DNA of 64,000 nt from CAVVST01 sp963750995 (GTDB lineage: Bacteria > Acidobacteriota > Vicinamibacteria > Vicinamibacterales > UBA2999), in assembly GCA_963750995.1 (NCBI GenBank), contig CAVVST010000005.1, positions 124,001 through 188,000 of the forward strand, given 5' to 3'. The first letter of the stretch is position 1. Every line of letters begins with the position of its first letter. The translations under genes were made by a program, and so were the position numbers. The notes beneath the pieces were generated by a model. It saw only the letters and a program-made list of their open reading frames with translations. It did not search any database and was not told where the DNA came from. Below, piece after piece: positions 11,884 through 19,940 of this stretch.

Positions 11884-12250
11884 ATGAGGATCCTGCTGCT
11901 CTTCCTGCCACGGTCGTTTTCGCAACCGCGATCGCCTTCGCGCAAACGCCGGCGCCGCGCCACACCGCGCGGCGCCCGCCGGTAACGCGGAAACCGGCAA
12001 GAAGCTGTACGTCAGCTACGGCTGCTGGCAATGCCACGGCTACGAGGGCCAGGGCGGCGCCGCCGGCCCGCGGCTGGCGCCGCGCCCGCTGCCGTTCGCC
12101 GGGTTCTCGCGGTACGTGCGGCGGCCGACCAACCAGATGCCGCCGTACACCGCGAAGGTCGTCCCGGATTCGGACCTCGAGCACATCCACGCCTACTTGA
12201 TGTCGAAACCCGCAGCGCCGGCAGTTTCGAGCATTCCGTTGCTCAAGTAG
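11884..12250 (+). pseudogene. Small mono-heme cytochrome c, frame-broken
   Basis: The ATG at 11884 lies six bases after the ThDP-enzyme stop; a GTG at 11875 would overlap it. A signal peptide (TVVFATAIAFAQTP) is read after a frame change near 11912, and the mature part after another near 11975: GNAETGKKLYVSYGCWQCHG, then GAAGPRLAPRPLPFAGFSRY and NQMPPYTAKVVPDSDLEHIH. CWQCH is the heme site and the Met of QMPPY is the likely sixth ligand. It should carry electrons from a periplasmic dehydrogenase, possibly the ThDP enzyme just upstream. Confidence 0.65.
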
Positions 12251-12345
12251 TCGGATTGACACCCCGCTAGTCAGGCGGCCGTCGTGGCGGACTCTTCAGG
12301 TCCGCCATTTCTTGCTGGCACCCTTCCTGCTCGTCGTCTGGCTCA

Positions 12346-14226
12346 ATGATGAGCCGCACGATCGTTGTGGGCCTGATGTGTATCGGGATCCTCCTCGTTC
12401 GGCCGACCGCTGAGGCGGACGACCAACTCGTGACATGGACGAACGTGGTGAACGGCACTACGACCGATACCGTCCTGCAGAAGACCGGCGGGTGGGACGG
12501 CGTCGACGATGCGGGCGCGACGTCGGCGCAGGAACTCACGGCGGGCGACGGATACATCGAATTCACGGTCGGGGAAGCGACAACGTTCTGGCTCGCGGGA
12601 TTGAGCCACGGAAACGCAGGCACCGGCTACGCTGACATCGACTTCGCTTTCCGCTTCAACGGCGCGGGCTCGGCCGACGTGCTCGAGAACGGCGTATACG
12701 CCGGCGGCGACACAGCGTATGCCGCCGGGGATGTGTTCCGGATCGCGGTGGTCGGTGGTCGCGTCCAGTACAGCAGAAACGGCCTGCTGCTCCGTGAAAG
12801 CGCGAGCCTGCCGCAGTATCCGCTGTTACTCGATACGTCGCTCGGAAGCATGGGCGCGACCGTACGCGATGCCGTGCTCGGAGTGAGCCCCCCGCCACCT
12901 CCAGGCGGCGCATTCATCGAGACCGCCGGATCGCCGGCGCTGCGGCCCCAATTGACGAGGGAGCAGATACAGGCCTTGCTCCCGCCCGCTGGCGCGCGCG
13001 GCGTCTTTACATTTCCGGCACCCTACAACACGACCGGCATCCGGCTCACCAATGACAGCGACTGCGCCGATGGCCAGGACTGCCTCTGGTACGCCGGCTA
13101 TTCCTACTGGCGCAACATCAACAATCACGCCGGCAGCGCCGACTTGTACATCTTCCTCGGCAGCGACCGCAATCGCGGCGGCGTCGGGCCGGTTCTCCTT
13201 CGTTACAGCAAGGTCACCGATGAGGTGCAGCCACTCGGACCGCTCTTCGACCAGGCGAGTCCGTACAGCTTCAGCACCGGCGAAGGGTGGTACTTCAGCG
13301 CGACGCAGCCGACGACGCTCTATGCGTTTCTGGTTGGCCAGCCGCAGCTGCGGCGCTACAACATCGTCACGCGCCAGTTCGAAGCCACCGCCGCGCTGGA
13401 CCTGCGCGATTGTCCGCGGCGACGCGTCTGCCCGCCTGGCGCCACCTCGATCACGCAGCCGCATTCGAGCGACGACGATCTGGTGCACTCGGCGACGGTC
13501 CAGAACGCCGACTGGGTCCGCACCGGCTGTGTCGTGTACGAGGCCGCCCTCCGCCGGTACCGGTACTACGGATCGCCGCGCGGCTACGTGTTCGACGAGT
13601 GTCATGTCGACAAGTCCGGCCAGTGGGTGCTGCTGCACGAAAGCCGTCTGGACGGCGCGAGGCGCAACCGCATCGTCGAGCTGAGCAGCGGCCGAAGCAC
13701 CACGATTACCGACGTGGATGGCGCGCTCGGCCACCTCGACATGGGATATGGGTACGCGGTCGGCGCCGACACGTTCAATCCGCTGCCGAATGCGACGATC
13801 CTTCTGAAGTTTCCAGCGCTCCGCACCGAGCGGCCGATTGGTCCCGTCGTGCACTTCAACAAACGATGGGACATGGCCGCCGCCAATCACGTCGCCCACG
13901 GCAACGCACAGCCCGGCGTGCCGCCCGAGTCGCAGTATGCCTGCGGCAGCAACGGCAGCCGCGTCGCCGACATGGCGGATGAAATCATCTGCTTCTCGCT
14001 GGATGCCGCCCGCAACCCGGATGGTTCGCTCAGCGTACTCGTCGTGGCGCCAGTGATGACCGACCTGGTCGCGGCCGGCGGTGGAGACATCGATGGTGAC
14101 GATTACGAGCAGACGCCGAAGGGCAATCTGGACGTCACCGGCCAATACTTCCTGTGGACGACGAATCTGGGCGGCGGCCGCCTTGATGCGTTTCTGGTCA
14201 AGATTCCGACCGAGCGATTGCGGTAA
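12346..14226 (+). CDS. Large secreted protein, concanavalin-like N-domain plus propeller-like C-domain
   Basis: This is an intact frame of 626 residues with a signal peptide (TIVVGLMCIGILLVRPTAEA). Residues 25 to 180 look like a beta-sandwich domain (GWDGVDDAGATSAQELTAGD, GYIEFTVGEATTFWLAGLSH), similar to domains found in other bacterial surface proteins. A short Pro-rich linker (SPPPPPGG) near residue 185 leads to a C-terminal part with propeller-like repeats and several Cys pairs (NDSDCADGQDCLWY, DLRDCPRRRVCPP). No catalytic motif is evident. It stands alone on the plus strand before the pantothenate operon. The function is unknown, and it is probably a cell-surface or extracellular protein. 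Confidence 0.75.
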   Translation: MMSRTIVVGLMCIGILLVRPTAEADDQLVTWTNVVNGTTTDTVLQKTGGWDGVDDAGATSAQELTAGDGYIEFTVGEATTFWLAGLSHGNAGTGYADIDFAFRFNGAGSADVLENGVYAGGDTAYAAGDVFRIAVVGGRVQYSRNGLLLRESASLPQYPLLLDTSLGSMGATVRDAVLGVSPPPPPGGAFIETAGSPALRPQLTREQIQALLPPAGARGVFTFPAPYNTTGIRLTNDSDCADGQDCLWYAGYSYWRNINNHAGSADLYIFLGSDRNRGGVGPVLLRYSKVTDEVQPLGPLFDQASPYSFSTGEGWYFSATQPTTLYAFLVGQPQLRRYNIVTRQFEATAALDLRDCPRRRVCPPGATSITQPHSSDDDLVHSATVQNADWVRTGCVVYEAALRRYRYYGSPRGYVFDECHVDKSGQWVLLHESRLDGARRNRIVELSSGRSTTITDVDGALGHLDMGYGYAVGADTFNPLPNATILLKFPALRTERPIGPVVHFNKRWDMAAANHVAHGNAQPGVPPESQYACGSNGSRVADMADEIICFSLDAARNPDGSLSVLVVAPVMTDLVAAGGGDIDGDDYEQTPKGNLDVTGQYFLWTTNLGGGRLDAFLVKIPTERLR

Positions 14227-14324
14227 TATCAGTCAGGCGCCGATTCGCTGAACGGCGACCTGCGGATCGTTCACCCACGTTGATTTCTCATGAGGACCTG
14301 ATCCCTGGGACAGGTACCCGGCGC

Positions 14325-15116
14325 ATGAAAACCGTCCACGACTTCGCCCGTTACAAAGCCGACAATCGCAGGATCTCGATCGTCACCGCCTACGACGCGT
14401 GGTCGGCCCGCCTGGTGGCGCGTTCGCGCGTCGACGCCATCCTCGTCGGCGACTCGGTCGCCATGGTCGTGCACGGTCATGACACGACGATTCCGGCCAC
14501 CGTGGGAATGATGGCGCTCCACCTTCGCGCCGTCGCCCGGTCCGCCGGTGGAAAGTTCGTCATCGGCGACCTGCCATTTCTTTCCTATCGACGGGGAATT
14601 CCGGCCGCCATCGCTGCCGTCTCGACCCTGGTTCGGAGCGGAGCGCAGGCGGTCAAGCTGGAAGGCGTAGACGGCCACGAAGACGTCATCCGCCAGATCG
14701 TCGGCTCCGGTGTTCCCGTGATGGGTCACATCGGCATGACGCCACAGTCCGTGAACCAGATGGGCGGGTTCCGTGTCCAGGGGACCAATGAGGCCGACGC
14801 ATCGGCGCTGCTGCGACAGGCGCTGACGCTCGAGCATCTCGGCTGCTTCTCGATCGTGCTCGAATGCGTCCCGGCAACGCTCGCCGCACGGATCCGGTCG
14901 GAACTGACGATTCCCACGATTGGCATCGGCGCCGGGCCGGAGACCGATGGCCAGGTGCTGGTGCTGCAGGACCTGTGGGGAGTGGACCAGACGCATACGC
15001 CGAGATTCGTGCGGCGATATGTCGACGGCGAGGGAATCCTCACCGCTGCGCTCGACGCATACGACGAGGACGTGAAGGAAGCGAGGTTTCCGGTTCTCCA
15101 GGAGAGCTACCGGTGA
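14325..15116 (+). CDS. panB: 3-methyl-2-oxobutanoate hydroxymethyltransferase
   Basis: It transfers a hydroxymethyl group from methylene-tetrahydrofolate to 2-oxoisovalerate, the first step to pantoate, in the cytoplasm. The frame of 263 residues from ATG 14325 has the family's usual length; an earlier TTG at 14280 only adds an unrelated leader. Signatures are VGDSVAMVVHGHDTTIPATV (Mg-binding Asp), FVIGDLPFLSY, AVKLEG, VMGHIGMTPQSV, GGFRVQGTNEADA, the catalytic-Glu segment SIVLECVPATLA and IPTIGIGAGPETDGQVLVLQ. It overlaps panC by GTGA, so it is the first gene of a three-gene operon. Confidence 0.95.
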   Translation: MKTVHDFARYKADNRRISIVTAYDAWSARLVARSRVDAILVGDSVAMVVHGHDTTIPATVGMMALHLRAVARSAGGKFVIGDLPFLSYRRGIPAAIAAVSTLVRSGAQAVKLEGVDGHEDVIRQIVGSGVPVMGHIGMTPQSVNQMGGFRVQGTNEADASALLRQALTLEHLGCFSIVLECVPATLAARIRSELTIPTIGIGAGPETDGQVLVLQDLWGVDQTHTPRFVRRYVDGEGILTAALDAYDEDVKEARFPVLQESYR

Positions 15117-15889
15117 CCCGCGTCTTCAAAGCTCCGGAGACCTGGCGGGCGGAGCGGCGCGACTTGGCCCTTGCCGGGTTGACGGTCGGTTTCGTTCCAA
15201 CCATGGGCGCCCTGCACGAAGGGCATCTCTCGCTCGTCCGCCGCAGCCGGTCCGAGAACGATCGGACGATGGTCAGCATCTTCGTCAACCCGACGCAGTT
15301 CGACGATCAGGCCGACCTGGCGCGTTATCCGAGAGTGCTTGATGCGGATCTGGCGGCGCTTCGAACCGAGGGCGCCGATTACGTGTTGCTTCCGCGGGCC
15401 GACGACCTGTATCGCGACGGATTCCGGTACCGCGTCACGGAGCGCGACTTCTCGACCGCGCTCGAAGGCGCGCACCGGCCGGGCCATTTCGACGGCGTGC
15501 TGACCGTCGTGATGAAACTGCTGCAGATCGCGCAGCCTGAGCGGGCCTACTTCGGGGAAAAGGACTGGCAGCAGTTGAGCCTGGTGCGCGGTATGGTGGA
15601 CGCGTTCTTTCTTCCGGTGACGATCGTGGGCTGCCCGACGGTCCGTGACCAGGACGGACTGGCGCTCAGTTCGAGAAACAGCACGCTGCGTCCCGCCGAC
15701 CGGCAGCGCGCGCCTCGTTTTCACCAGGTGCTGTCATCCGCGCCGACGCCCGGCGAGGCCGCACGCGAATTGAACGCGTCAGGCTTCGAGGTCGACTATG
15801 TCGAGGAGCGCGACGGGCGCCGCCTCGGTGCCGTCCGAATCGGCGGCGTCCGGTTGATCGACAACCTTCCGGTGGAAAGCACCTCGTGA
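15113..15889 (+). CDS. panC: Pantothenate synthetase
   Basis: It joins pantoate and beta-alanine with ATP to give pantothenate. The GTG at 15113 overlaps the panB stop by four bases. The 258-residue protein shows VGFVPTMGALHEGHLSLVRR with the HxGH nucleotide motif, VSIFVNPTQFDDQADLARYP, HRPGHFDGVLTVVMKLLQI, AYFGEKDWQQL and RDQDGLALSSRNSTL. It is about 20 residues shorter than most PanC, mainly in the C-terminal domain after SSRN, but all active-site segments are kept. It overlaps coaX by GTGA. Confidence 0.94.
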   Translation: MTRVFKAPETWRAERRDLALAGLTVGFVPTMGALHEGHLSLVRRSRSENDRTMVSIFVNPTQFDDQADLARYPRVLDADLAALRTEGADYVLLPRADDLYRDGFRYRVTERDFSTALEGAHRPGHFDGVLTVVMKLLQIAQPERAYFGEKDWQQLSLVRGMVDAFFLPVTIVGCPTVRDQDGLALSSRNSTLRPADRQRAPRFHQVLSSAPTPGEAARELNASGFEVDYVEERDGRRLGAVRIGGVRLIDNLPVESTS

Positions 15890-16701
15890 AGCTGGCGCTC
15901 GACGTCGGCAACGCGCACATCTTCGGCGGCGTGTTCGAGGGCGACGAACTGACCCTCCGCTTCCGGAAAGCGTCCCGTCCCGTGGCGTCGTCGGACGAGT
16001 TCGGGCTGTTCCTGCTCGGTGTCATCCGCGAGAACGGCCGCGATCCGGCGGACGTCACCCAGATCGCACTGTGCTCGGTGGTGCCGGAGATCGTTTATTC
16101 GCTGCGCAGCTGCTGTCGAAAGTATTTCCGCATCGATCCGTTCATTCTCCAGGCTGGCGCGAAAACAGGACTGCGGATCCAGTATCGGAATCCGCTCGAC
16201 GTGGGGCCGGATCGCATCGCCAATGCGATCGGCGGCCTCCATCTGTATCCCGACACCAACCTCGTCATCGTCGATCTGGGCACAGCGACGACCTTCGAGG
16301 TCGTGACCGCGAGCCGCGAGTACCTGGGAGGCATCATCGTTCCCGGCATCCGGACCGGAATGGAAGCGCTTGAAACCAACACCGCGCGGCTGCCAACGGT
16401 TGAAATCGTGCCGCCCGCGGCGCTGATCGGCCGTTCCACGGTCGAGTGCATCCAGTCGGGTCTCTACTTCGGGAACCGCGCGATGATCGCTGCCCTGACG
16501 CAGAACATTCGCGACCAGGTGTTCAGGAATGCCCCTGCCGTCGTGATTGGGACCGGCGGCTTCTCCCGGCTGTTTGAAAGCGAACCGCTGTTCGATGCGG
16601 TGCTGCCCGACCTGATTCTCGTCGGGCTCGAGCGCGCCCTGGCGCTCAACCCCGGAGGGAGTTCGCCGTATCAGCAAGTCCCGCTCGAATCCCTTCGATA
16701 A
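15886..16701 (+). CDS. coaX: Type III pantothenate kinase
   Basis: It phosphorylates pantothenate to start coenzyme A synthesis. The 271-residue frame begins at GTG 15886 inside the panC stop. Motifs are LALDVGNAHIFGGVF (phosphate loop; most CoaX have GNT or GNS here), LRIQYRNPLDVGPDRIANAI, VIVDLGTATTFEVV, GGIIVPGIRTGMEAL and VVIGTGGFSRLFES. The wording of several segments (SSDEFGLFLLGVIREN, DPFILQAGAKTGLRIQYRNP) is, from memory, closest to the Legionella-type branch of CoaX, so transfer is possible. Its 3' end overlaps the convergent CoxG-like gene by 56 bases. Confidence 0.93.
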   Translation: MKLALDVGNAHIFGGVFEGDELTLRFRKASRPVASSDEFGLFLLGVIRENGRDPADVTQIALCSVVPEIVYSLRSCCRKYFRIDPFILQAGAKTGLRIQYRNPLDVGPDRIANAIGGLHLYPDTNLVIVDLGTATTFEVVTASREYLGGIIVPGIRTGMEALETNTARLPTVEIVPPAALIGRSTVECIQSGLYFGNRAMIAALTQNIRDQVFRNAPAVVIGTGGFSRLFESEPLFDAVLPDLILVGLERALALNPGGSSPYQQVPLESLR

Positions 16702-17107
16702 ACGTATCCACGTTCTTCCGGCCGATACGGTCGAGCAGTCCCTGCGGCCCGAACGCCGCCAGCTTGCCGGAGATCGTGACGTCTCCCTGCCAGTGGACCA
16801 CCGTTCCTGTCGGCGTCTCGTCCAACGTGAAGCTGGTGACCATGTCGACGGCGCTGCCGAGCCCGGTGCCCTTTCCGACGACGGTCGTGCTGATCGGTGG
16901 CTGGCGATCCTTGATCGTCAGCTTCATGACGACGTCTCCCTTGATGTGCGAGACGCCGACGCGCGCCGTGACTGTGAAGTGATCGGCGTCGTCGATGACG
17001 ACGTTCTTGACGTCGGGCATGTGCCCGCTGACCTTCGCCGGATCGGTCAGAAATGCGTAGACATCTGGACGTGGGGCATCGATGCTGAACTGGCCGTCGA
17101 GGTGCAC
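16646..17107 (-). CDS. CoxG-like SRPBCC protein (CO dehydrogenase subunit G family)
   Basis: The 153-residue protein starts at GTG 17107. It reads as an SRPBCC/CoxG fold: QFSIDAPRPDVYAFLTDPAK, GHMPDVKNVVI, FTVTARVGVSHIKGDVVMKL, GSAVDMVTSFTLDETPTGTV and VHWQGDVTISGKLAAFGPQG. CoxG proteins help recruit or mature molybdenum hydroxylases of the CO-dehydrogenase type and are normally encoded with coxMSL; in this window those genes lie at 18 to 23 kb on the same strand. There is no hydrophobic C-terminal anchor. Its last 56 bases overlap the end of coaX on the other strand. Confidence 0.8.
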   Translation of the reverse strand: MHLDGQFSIDAPRPDVYAFLTDPAKVSGHMPDVKNVVIDDADHFTVTARVGVSHIKGDVVMKLTIKDRQPPISTTVVGKGTGLGSAVDMVTSFTLDETPTGTVVHWQGDVTISGKLAAFGPQGLLDRIGRKNVDTFIEGIRAGLADTANSLRG

Positions 17108-17146
17108 GGATGATCCTCGCTGTGGTTAGTGTATAAACTCAGTCAG

Positions 17147-17974
17147 ATGCGCTGGCTCGTTCTAATCCTGCTCGTTGCCGTTCCGGCCTGCAACGCCGGT
17201 GAAGGGCCTTTCAGCGCCGCGGACGCTGATCGCGCGCTGGTAGCCGACCTCAACGAGGGCGATCCGCTCTCCGCGAGCGAGCTCGTGGACGAAGAGGCGA
17301 CATGGACCGATGCCGCCGGCCGCACGCTGACGAAGCCGCAGTTGTCCGACGGGTTCCCGGCCGTCGCCATCATGAAAGAGATGCCCGAGGAGGCGCATGC
17401 CTTTGATTATGGCCGCGTCGCCGTGGTTCGCGTCGATCGAGACCGGCAGCACGCGGTGCGGGTCTGGGTCCAGCGGCCGGATGGCTGGCGCCTGCTCGTC
17501 TACCAGGAAGTGGAATCGCTGGCATCGCCGCCCGCCGCGGCGCCGCCGGGCATTGGCCAGGAATGCGTCAACCCGTGCAAGACCATCCCGTATCAGCCGA
17601 AGACCGACAACGAGCGCGGGGTGATCGCCGCGTACCAGGCGCTCGAAACCGCCGCCCATTCCGCGGACGTGGACAACTGGGGCCGCTACGTCGCTGACGA
17701 ATTCGTCGTCGTCAGCTCCAACAGCGACCGCGTCCTGACAAAACAGGCTCGTCTCGATGGGCTGCGCAAGGCAGCGTTCGGCGGCGTGTCGCCGAGCCCG
17801 CTGGTGTCGGCGCAGCTCTTCGACTTCGAGAACGCCGTGGTGATGCGGGCGCGGCATCAGCCGGAAACCGGCAAGCCGCTGCAGATTGGCCGGGTCTGGG
17901 TCAATCGGAACGGCGCGTGGATGTCGGTGCTCAGTTACCAGACCGCGTCAGCCGACGCGATCCAGCGCGATTGA
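17147..17974 (+). CDS. Lipoprotein with two SnoaL/DUF4440-like domains
   Basis: The ATG at 17147 is preferred over the upstream GTG because it starts directly at the signal RWLVLILLVAVPAC, whose Cys is a likely lipidation site. Two similar halves follow (residues 25 to 125 and 155 to 275). Each looks like an NTF2-like SnoaL/DUF4440 unit: SASELVDEEATWTDAAGRTL and VAVVRVDRDRQHAVRVWVQR in the first, NWGRYVADEFVVVSSNSDRV and FENAVVMRARHQPETGKPLQ in the second. Such domains bind small ligands or are catalytically simple. No substrate can be named. It sits between the CoxG-like and CoxM-like genes on the opposite strand. Confidence 0.65.
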   Translation: MRWLVLILLVAVPACNAGEGPFSAADADRALVADLNEGDPLSASELVDEEATWTDAAGRTLTKPQLSDGFPAVAIMKEMPEEAHAFDYGRVAVVRVDRDRQHAVRVWVQRPDGWRLLVYQEVESLASPPAAAPPGIGQECVNPCKTIPYQPKTDNERGVIAAYQALETAAHSADVDNWGRYVADEFVVVSSNSDRVLTKQARLDGLRKAAFGGVSPSPLVSAQLFDFENAVVMRARHQPETGKPLQIGRVWVNRNGAWMSVLSYQTASADAIQRD

Positions 17975-18014
17975 GACCGTGCGTTCGAAGAGGACGCCGA
18001 CGAGGTGGCGTTTG

Positions 18015-18815
18015 TTACTCCACCGATCCCCGCGTGTCGGCAAACGGATCCGCCGCCTCGCGAACCAGTATGGTGGCGGCGTTCACCACATCGGCCGTCA
18101 ACACCGTGCTCCTGAGGAGTGCCTCCGCGGCCGGGACGCGGATCGGCCTGGCACCGACCGCTCCCAGGCTGATCGCGACGTTCTGAAATCGGGAAGACTC
18201 AGCCCCCGTCAGCTGAACGCCGACACTGGCGACCGCGAAATCGCCGGCCCGTCGTTCGAACTTGCGATAGGCCCCGGCGCTCGGGTGCCGGGGAATCGCC
18301 ACCGACACTTCGGTGATCATTTCGCCGGATCCCATTTGCGTCGTGTAGGCGTCGACGATGAAGTCGGCGAGCGCCAGGCTCCTTGGACCATCTCGTCCGG
18401 CGATCGTCACCGTCGTGTCGAGCGCCATCAACGCCGCCGGCCAGTCGCCAGCCGGATCGGCGTGCGCGAGGCTGCCGGCCAGCGTCCCGCGGTTCCGCAC
18501 CTGGACGTCGGCAGTCTGGCTCGCCGCATCGAACATGATCGGAAAGTGCTCGCGCACGATCGGCGAGGCGAGCAGATCGGCGTGGCGGCACAGCGCGCCG
18601 ATGACCAGGCGATTGCCGTCGAGGCGCAGTCCGCCAAGCCCGTCGATCCGATTGACGTCGATCAGGTAGCGCGGGCTGGCGATCCGCAGCTTCATCATCG
18701 GCAGCAGGCTTTGCCCGCCGGCAAGGATCTTGGCGTCGTCGCCATGGCGCGCCAGCAGTTCGAGCGCCTCGTCGAGCGTGCGAGGCGCGAAATATTCAAA
18801 CGCAGCGGGATACAC
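18015..18815 (-). CDS. FAD-binding subunit of a CO-dehydrogenase-like molybdenum hydroxylase (CoxM type)
   Basis: The 266-residue protein starts at GTG 18815. It carries the FAD-binding features of the family: KILAGGQSLLPMMKLR near residue 30, LVIGALCRHADLL near 70, VRNRGTLAGSLAHADPAGDW near 105 and a C-terminal CO_deh_flav_C part with ISLGAVGARPIRVPAAEALL. It should pass electrons from the iron-sulfur subunit to an acceptor. It is separated from the matching CoxS- and CoxL-type genes by the divergent amidohydrolase and a palindrome, an arrangement unlike the usual M-S-L order. Confidence 0.85.
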   Translation of the reverse strand: MYPAAFEYFAPRTLDEALELLARHGDDAKILAGGQSLLPMMKLRIASPRYLIDVNRIDGLGGLRLDGNRLVIGALCRHADLLASPIVREHFPIMFDAASQTADVQVRNRGTLAGSLAHADPAGDWPAALMALDTTVTIAGRDGPRSLALADFIVDAYTTQMGSGEMITEVSVAIPRHPSAGAYRKFERRAGDFAVASVGVQLTGAESSRFQNVAISLGAVGARPIRVPAAEALLRSTVLTADVVNAATILVREAADPFADTRGSVE

Positions 18816-18823
18816 TCAACATT

Positions 18824-18856
18824 CCCCGGCGGGTCCGCTTCGCGGAACCTGCCCTG
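18824..18856. repeat. REP-like palindromic unit in the divergent promoter gap
   Basis: The 49-base gap between the CoxM-like and amidohydrolase starts is largely filled by an imperfect palindrome, GGCGGGTCCGC then CGCGGAACCTGCC. The same words recur inside tctB at 23164 and 23249 and, as a half unit, in the CoxL-like gene near 20600, so it belongs to a dispersed repeat family. Confidence 0.6.
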
Positions 18857-18864
18857 GCCGAATC

Positions 18865-19866
18865 ATGACCATCGACGTCTTCAATCACATCATCACGCCG
18901 CGCTACAACGAAGCGCGGAAGAAGATCGCCCCGCCGCAGATCCGCCTTCAGGATCAGGAGCGGGTCATGCCGGCGCTGTTCGATCTGGACGCGCGATTCC
19001 GCGCCATGGATTCCGCCGGTGACGGTTACGTCCAGATCCTGACGGCGGCCAACCCCCCGGTTGAAAACATCGGCGGTCCGGCCGACGCGCTCGTCCTGGC
19101 TCGCCTTGCCAACGACGAGATGGCGGAGCTCGTCGCGCGATACCCGAAGCGGTTCATCGCCGCCGCCGCCGCCGTCCCGATGAACGACGTCGACGCGGCC
19201 ATCGGCGAGCTCGATCGGACCGTCGCCCAGCTCGGGTTTCGCGCCGTCCAGATTTATACCGACTGCGGCGGCGTGCCGCTCGACGACCCGCGATTCGCGC
19301 CGCTGTTCGATCGCGTGGCGGTGCTTGACATTCCGGTCCTGCTGCATCCGGTTCGCGGTCCCGATCGGCCGGACTACCCGGCCGAGGACTCGAGCCGCTT
19401 CGACACCTGGCGGACGATCGGCTGGCTCTACGACACCGTTTCGGCCATGGCGCGGCTGACGTTTTCCGGGCTGTTCGATCGCCATCCCGGGATCAAAGTC
19501 GTCACGCACCACCTGGGCGGATTCGCGCCGTACGCGGCCGGACGCCTGCAGGAGGGCTACGACAAGCTGCTCAAGGCCGCCCGGGCCAGGAACGAACCGG
19601 TTCCGTTGAAGAAGCATCCGTTCGAGTATTTCCATCAGTTCTATGCCGACACCATCACGATCGGATCGGTACCGGCGCTTCGATGCGGCCTCGAGTTCTT
19701 CGGCGTCGATCGTGTGATGTTCGCGACCGACATGCCGTTCGATACGGCCGGCGGCCTCCATTACGTGAAAGTCGCACTCGACGCGATGAACGCGCTCGAT
19801 GCGTCCCCGGCCGACAAGCACAGGATCTTCGAACTCAACGCCCGTCGCGTCTTTCGGATTCCGTAA
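18865..19866 (+). CDS. Amidohydrolase of the ACMSD / COG2159 family
   Basis: The 333-residue frame starts at ATG 18865. It has the fold signature of aminocarboxymuconate-semialdehyde-decarboxylase-type amidohydrolases: an N-terminal metal region DVFNHIITP (the usual first His is Phe here), VQILTAANPPVENIG, RFIAAAAAVPMNDVDAAIGE, VLLHPVRGPDRPDY near residue 165, VVTHHLGGFAPYAAGRLQEG near 215 and VMFATDMPFDTAGGLHYVK with the catalytic Asp near 290. Members are Zn-dependent decarboxylases or C-C and C-N hydrolases of ring-fission products. It lies inside the split cox-like cluster and faces it, so it may act in the same pathway. The TAA stop is part of the palindrome that follows. Confidence 0.82.
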   Translation: MTIDVFNHIITPRYNEARKKIAPPQIRLQDQERVMPALFDLDARFRAMDSAGDGYVQILTAANPPVENIGGPADALVLARLANDEMAELVARYPKRFIAAAAAVPMNDVDAAIGELDRTVAQLGFRAVQIYTDCGGVPLDDPRFAPLFDRVAVLDIPVLLHPVRGPDRPDYPAEDSSRFDTWRTIGWLYDTVSAMARLTFSGLFDRHPGIKVVTHHLGGFAPYAAGRLQEGYDKLLKAARARNEPVPLKKHPFEYFHQFYADTITIGSVPALRCGLEFFGVDRVMFATDMPFDTAGGLHYVKVALDAMNALDASPADKHRIFELNARRVFRIP

Positions 19867-19938
19867 TGGGGTCGGGAGTCATTTTTCGAGGACACGCCCA
19901 TTGTGTGTCCTCGAAAAATGACTCCCGACCCCATTACG
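19862..19938. repeat. Long perfect palindrome, copy 1
   Basis: The left arm 19862 to 19895 and right arm 19905 to 19938 are perfect reverse complements (34 bases) around a 9-base loop. The arm core is GGGGTCGGGAGTCATTTTTC followed by GAGGACAC. It sits between two convergent genes; the amidohydrolase stop codon lies in the left arm and the CoxL-like stop is three bases beyond the right arm. It could fold as a strong bidirectional terminator. Two relatives occur at 31297 and 57932. Confidence 0.9.
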
Positions 19939-19940
19939 CA

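Noticed and set aside
17108..17146. tRNA or regulatory RNA in the short gaps between genes
   Set aside because: The gaps across the window are too short or show no cloverleaf or riboswitch-like structure that I can support.
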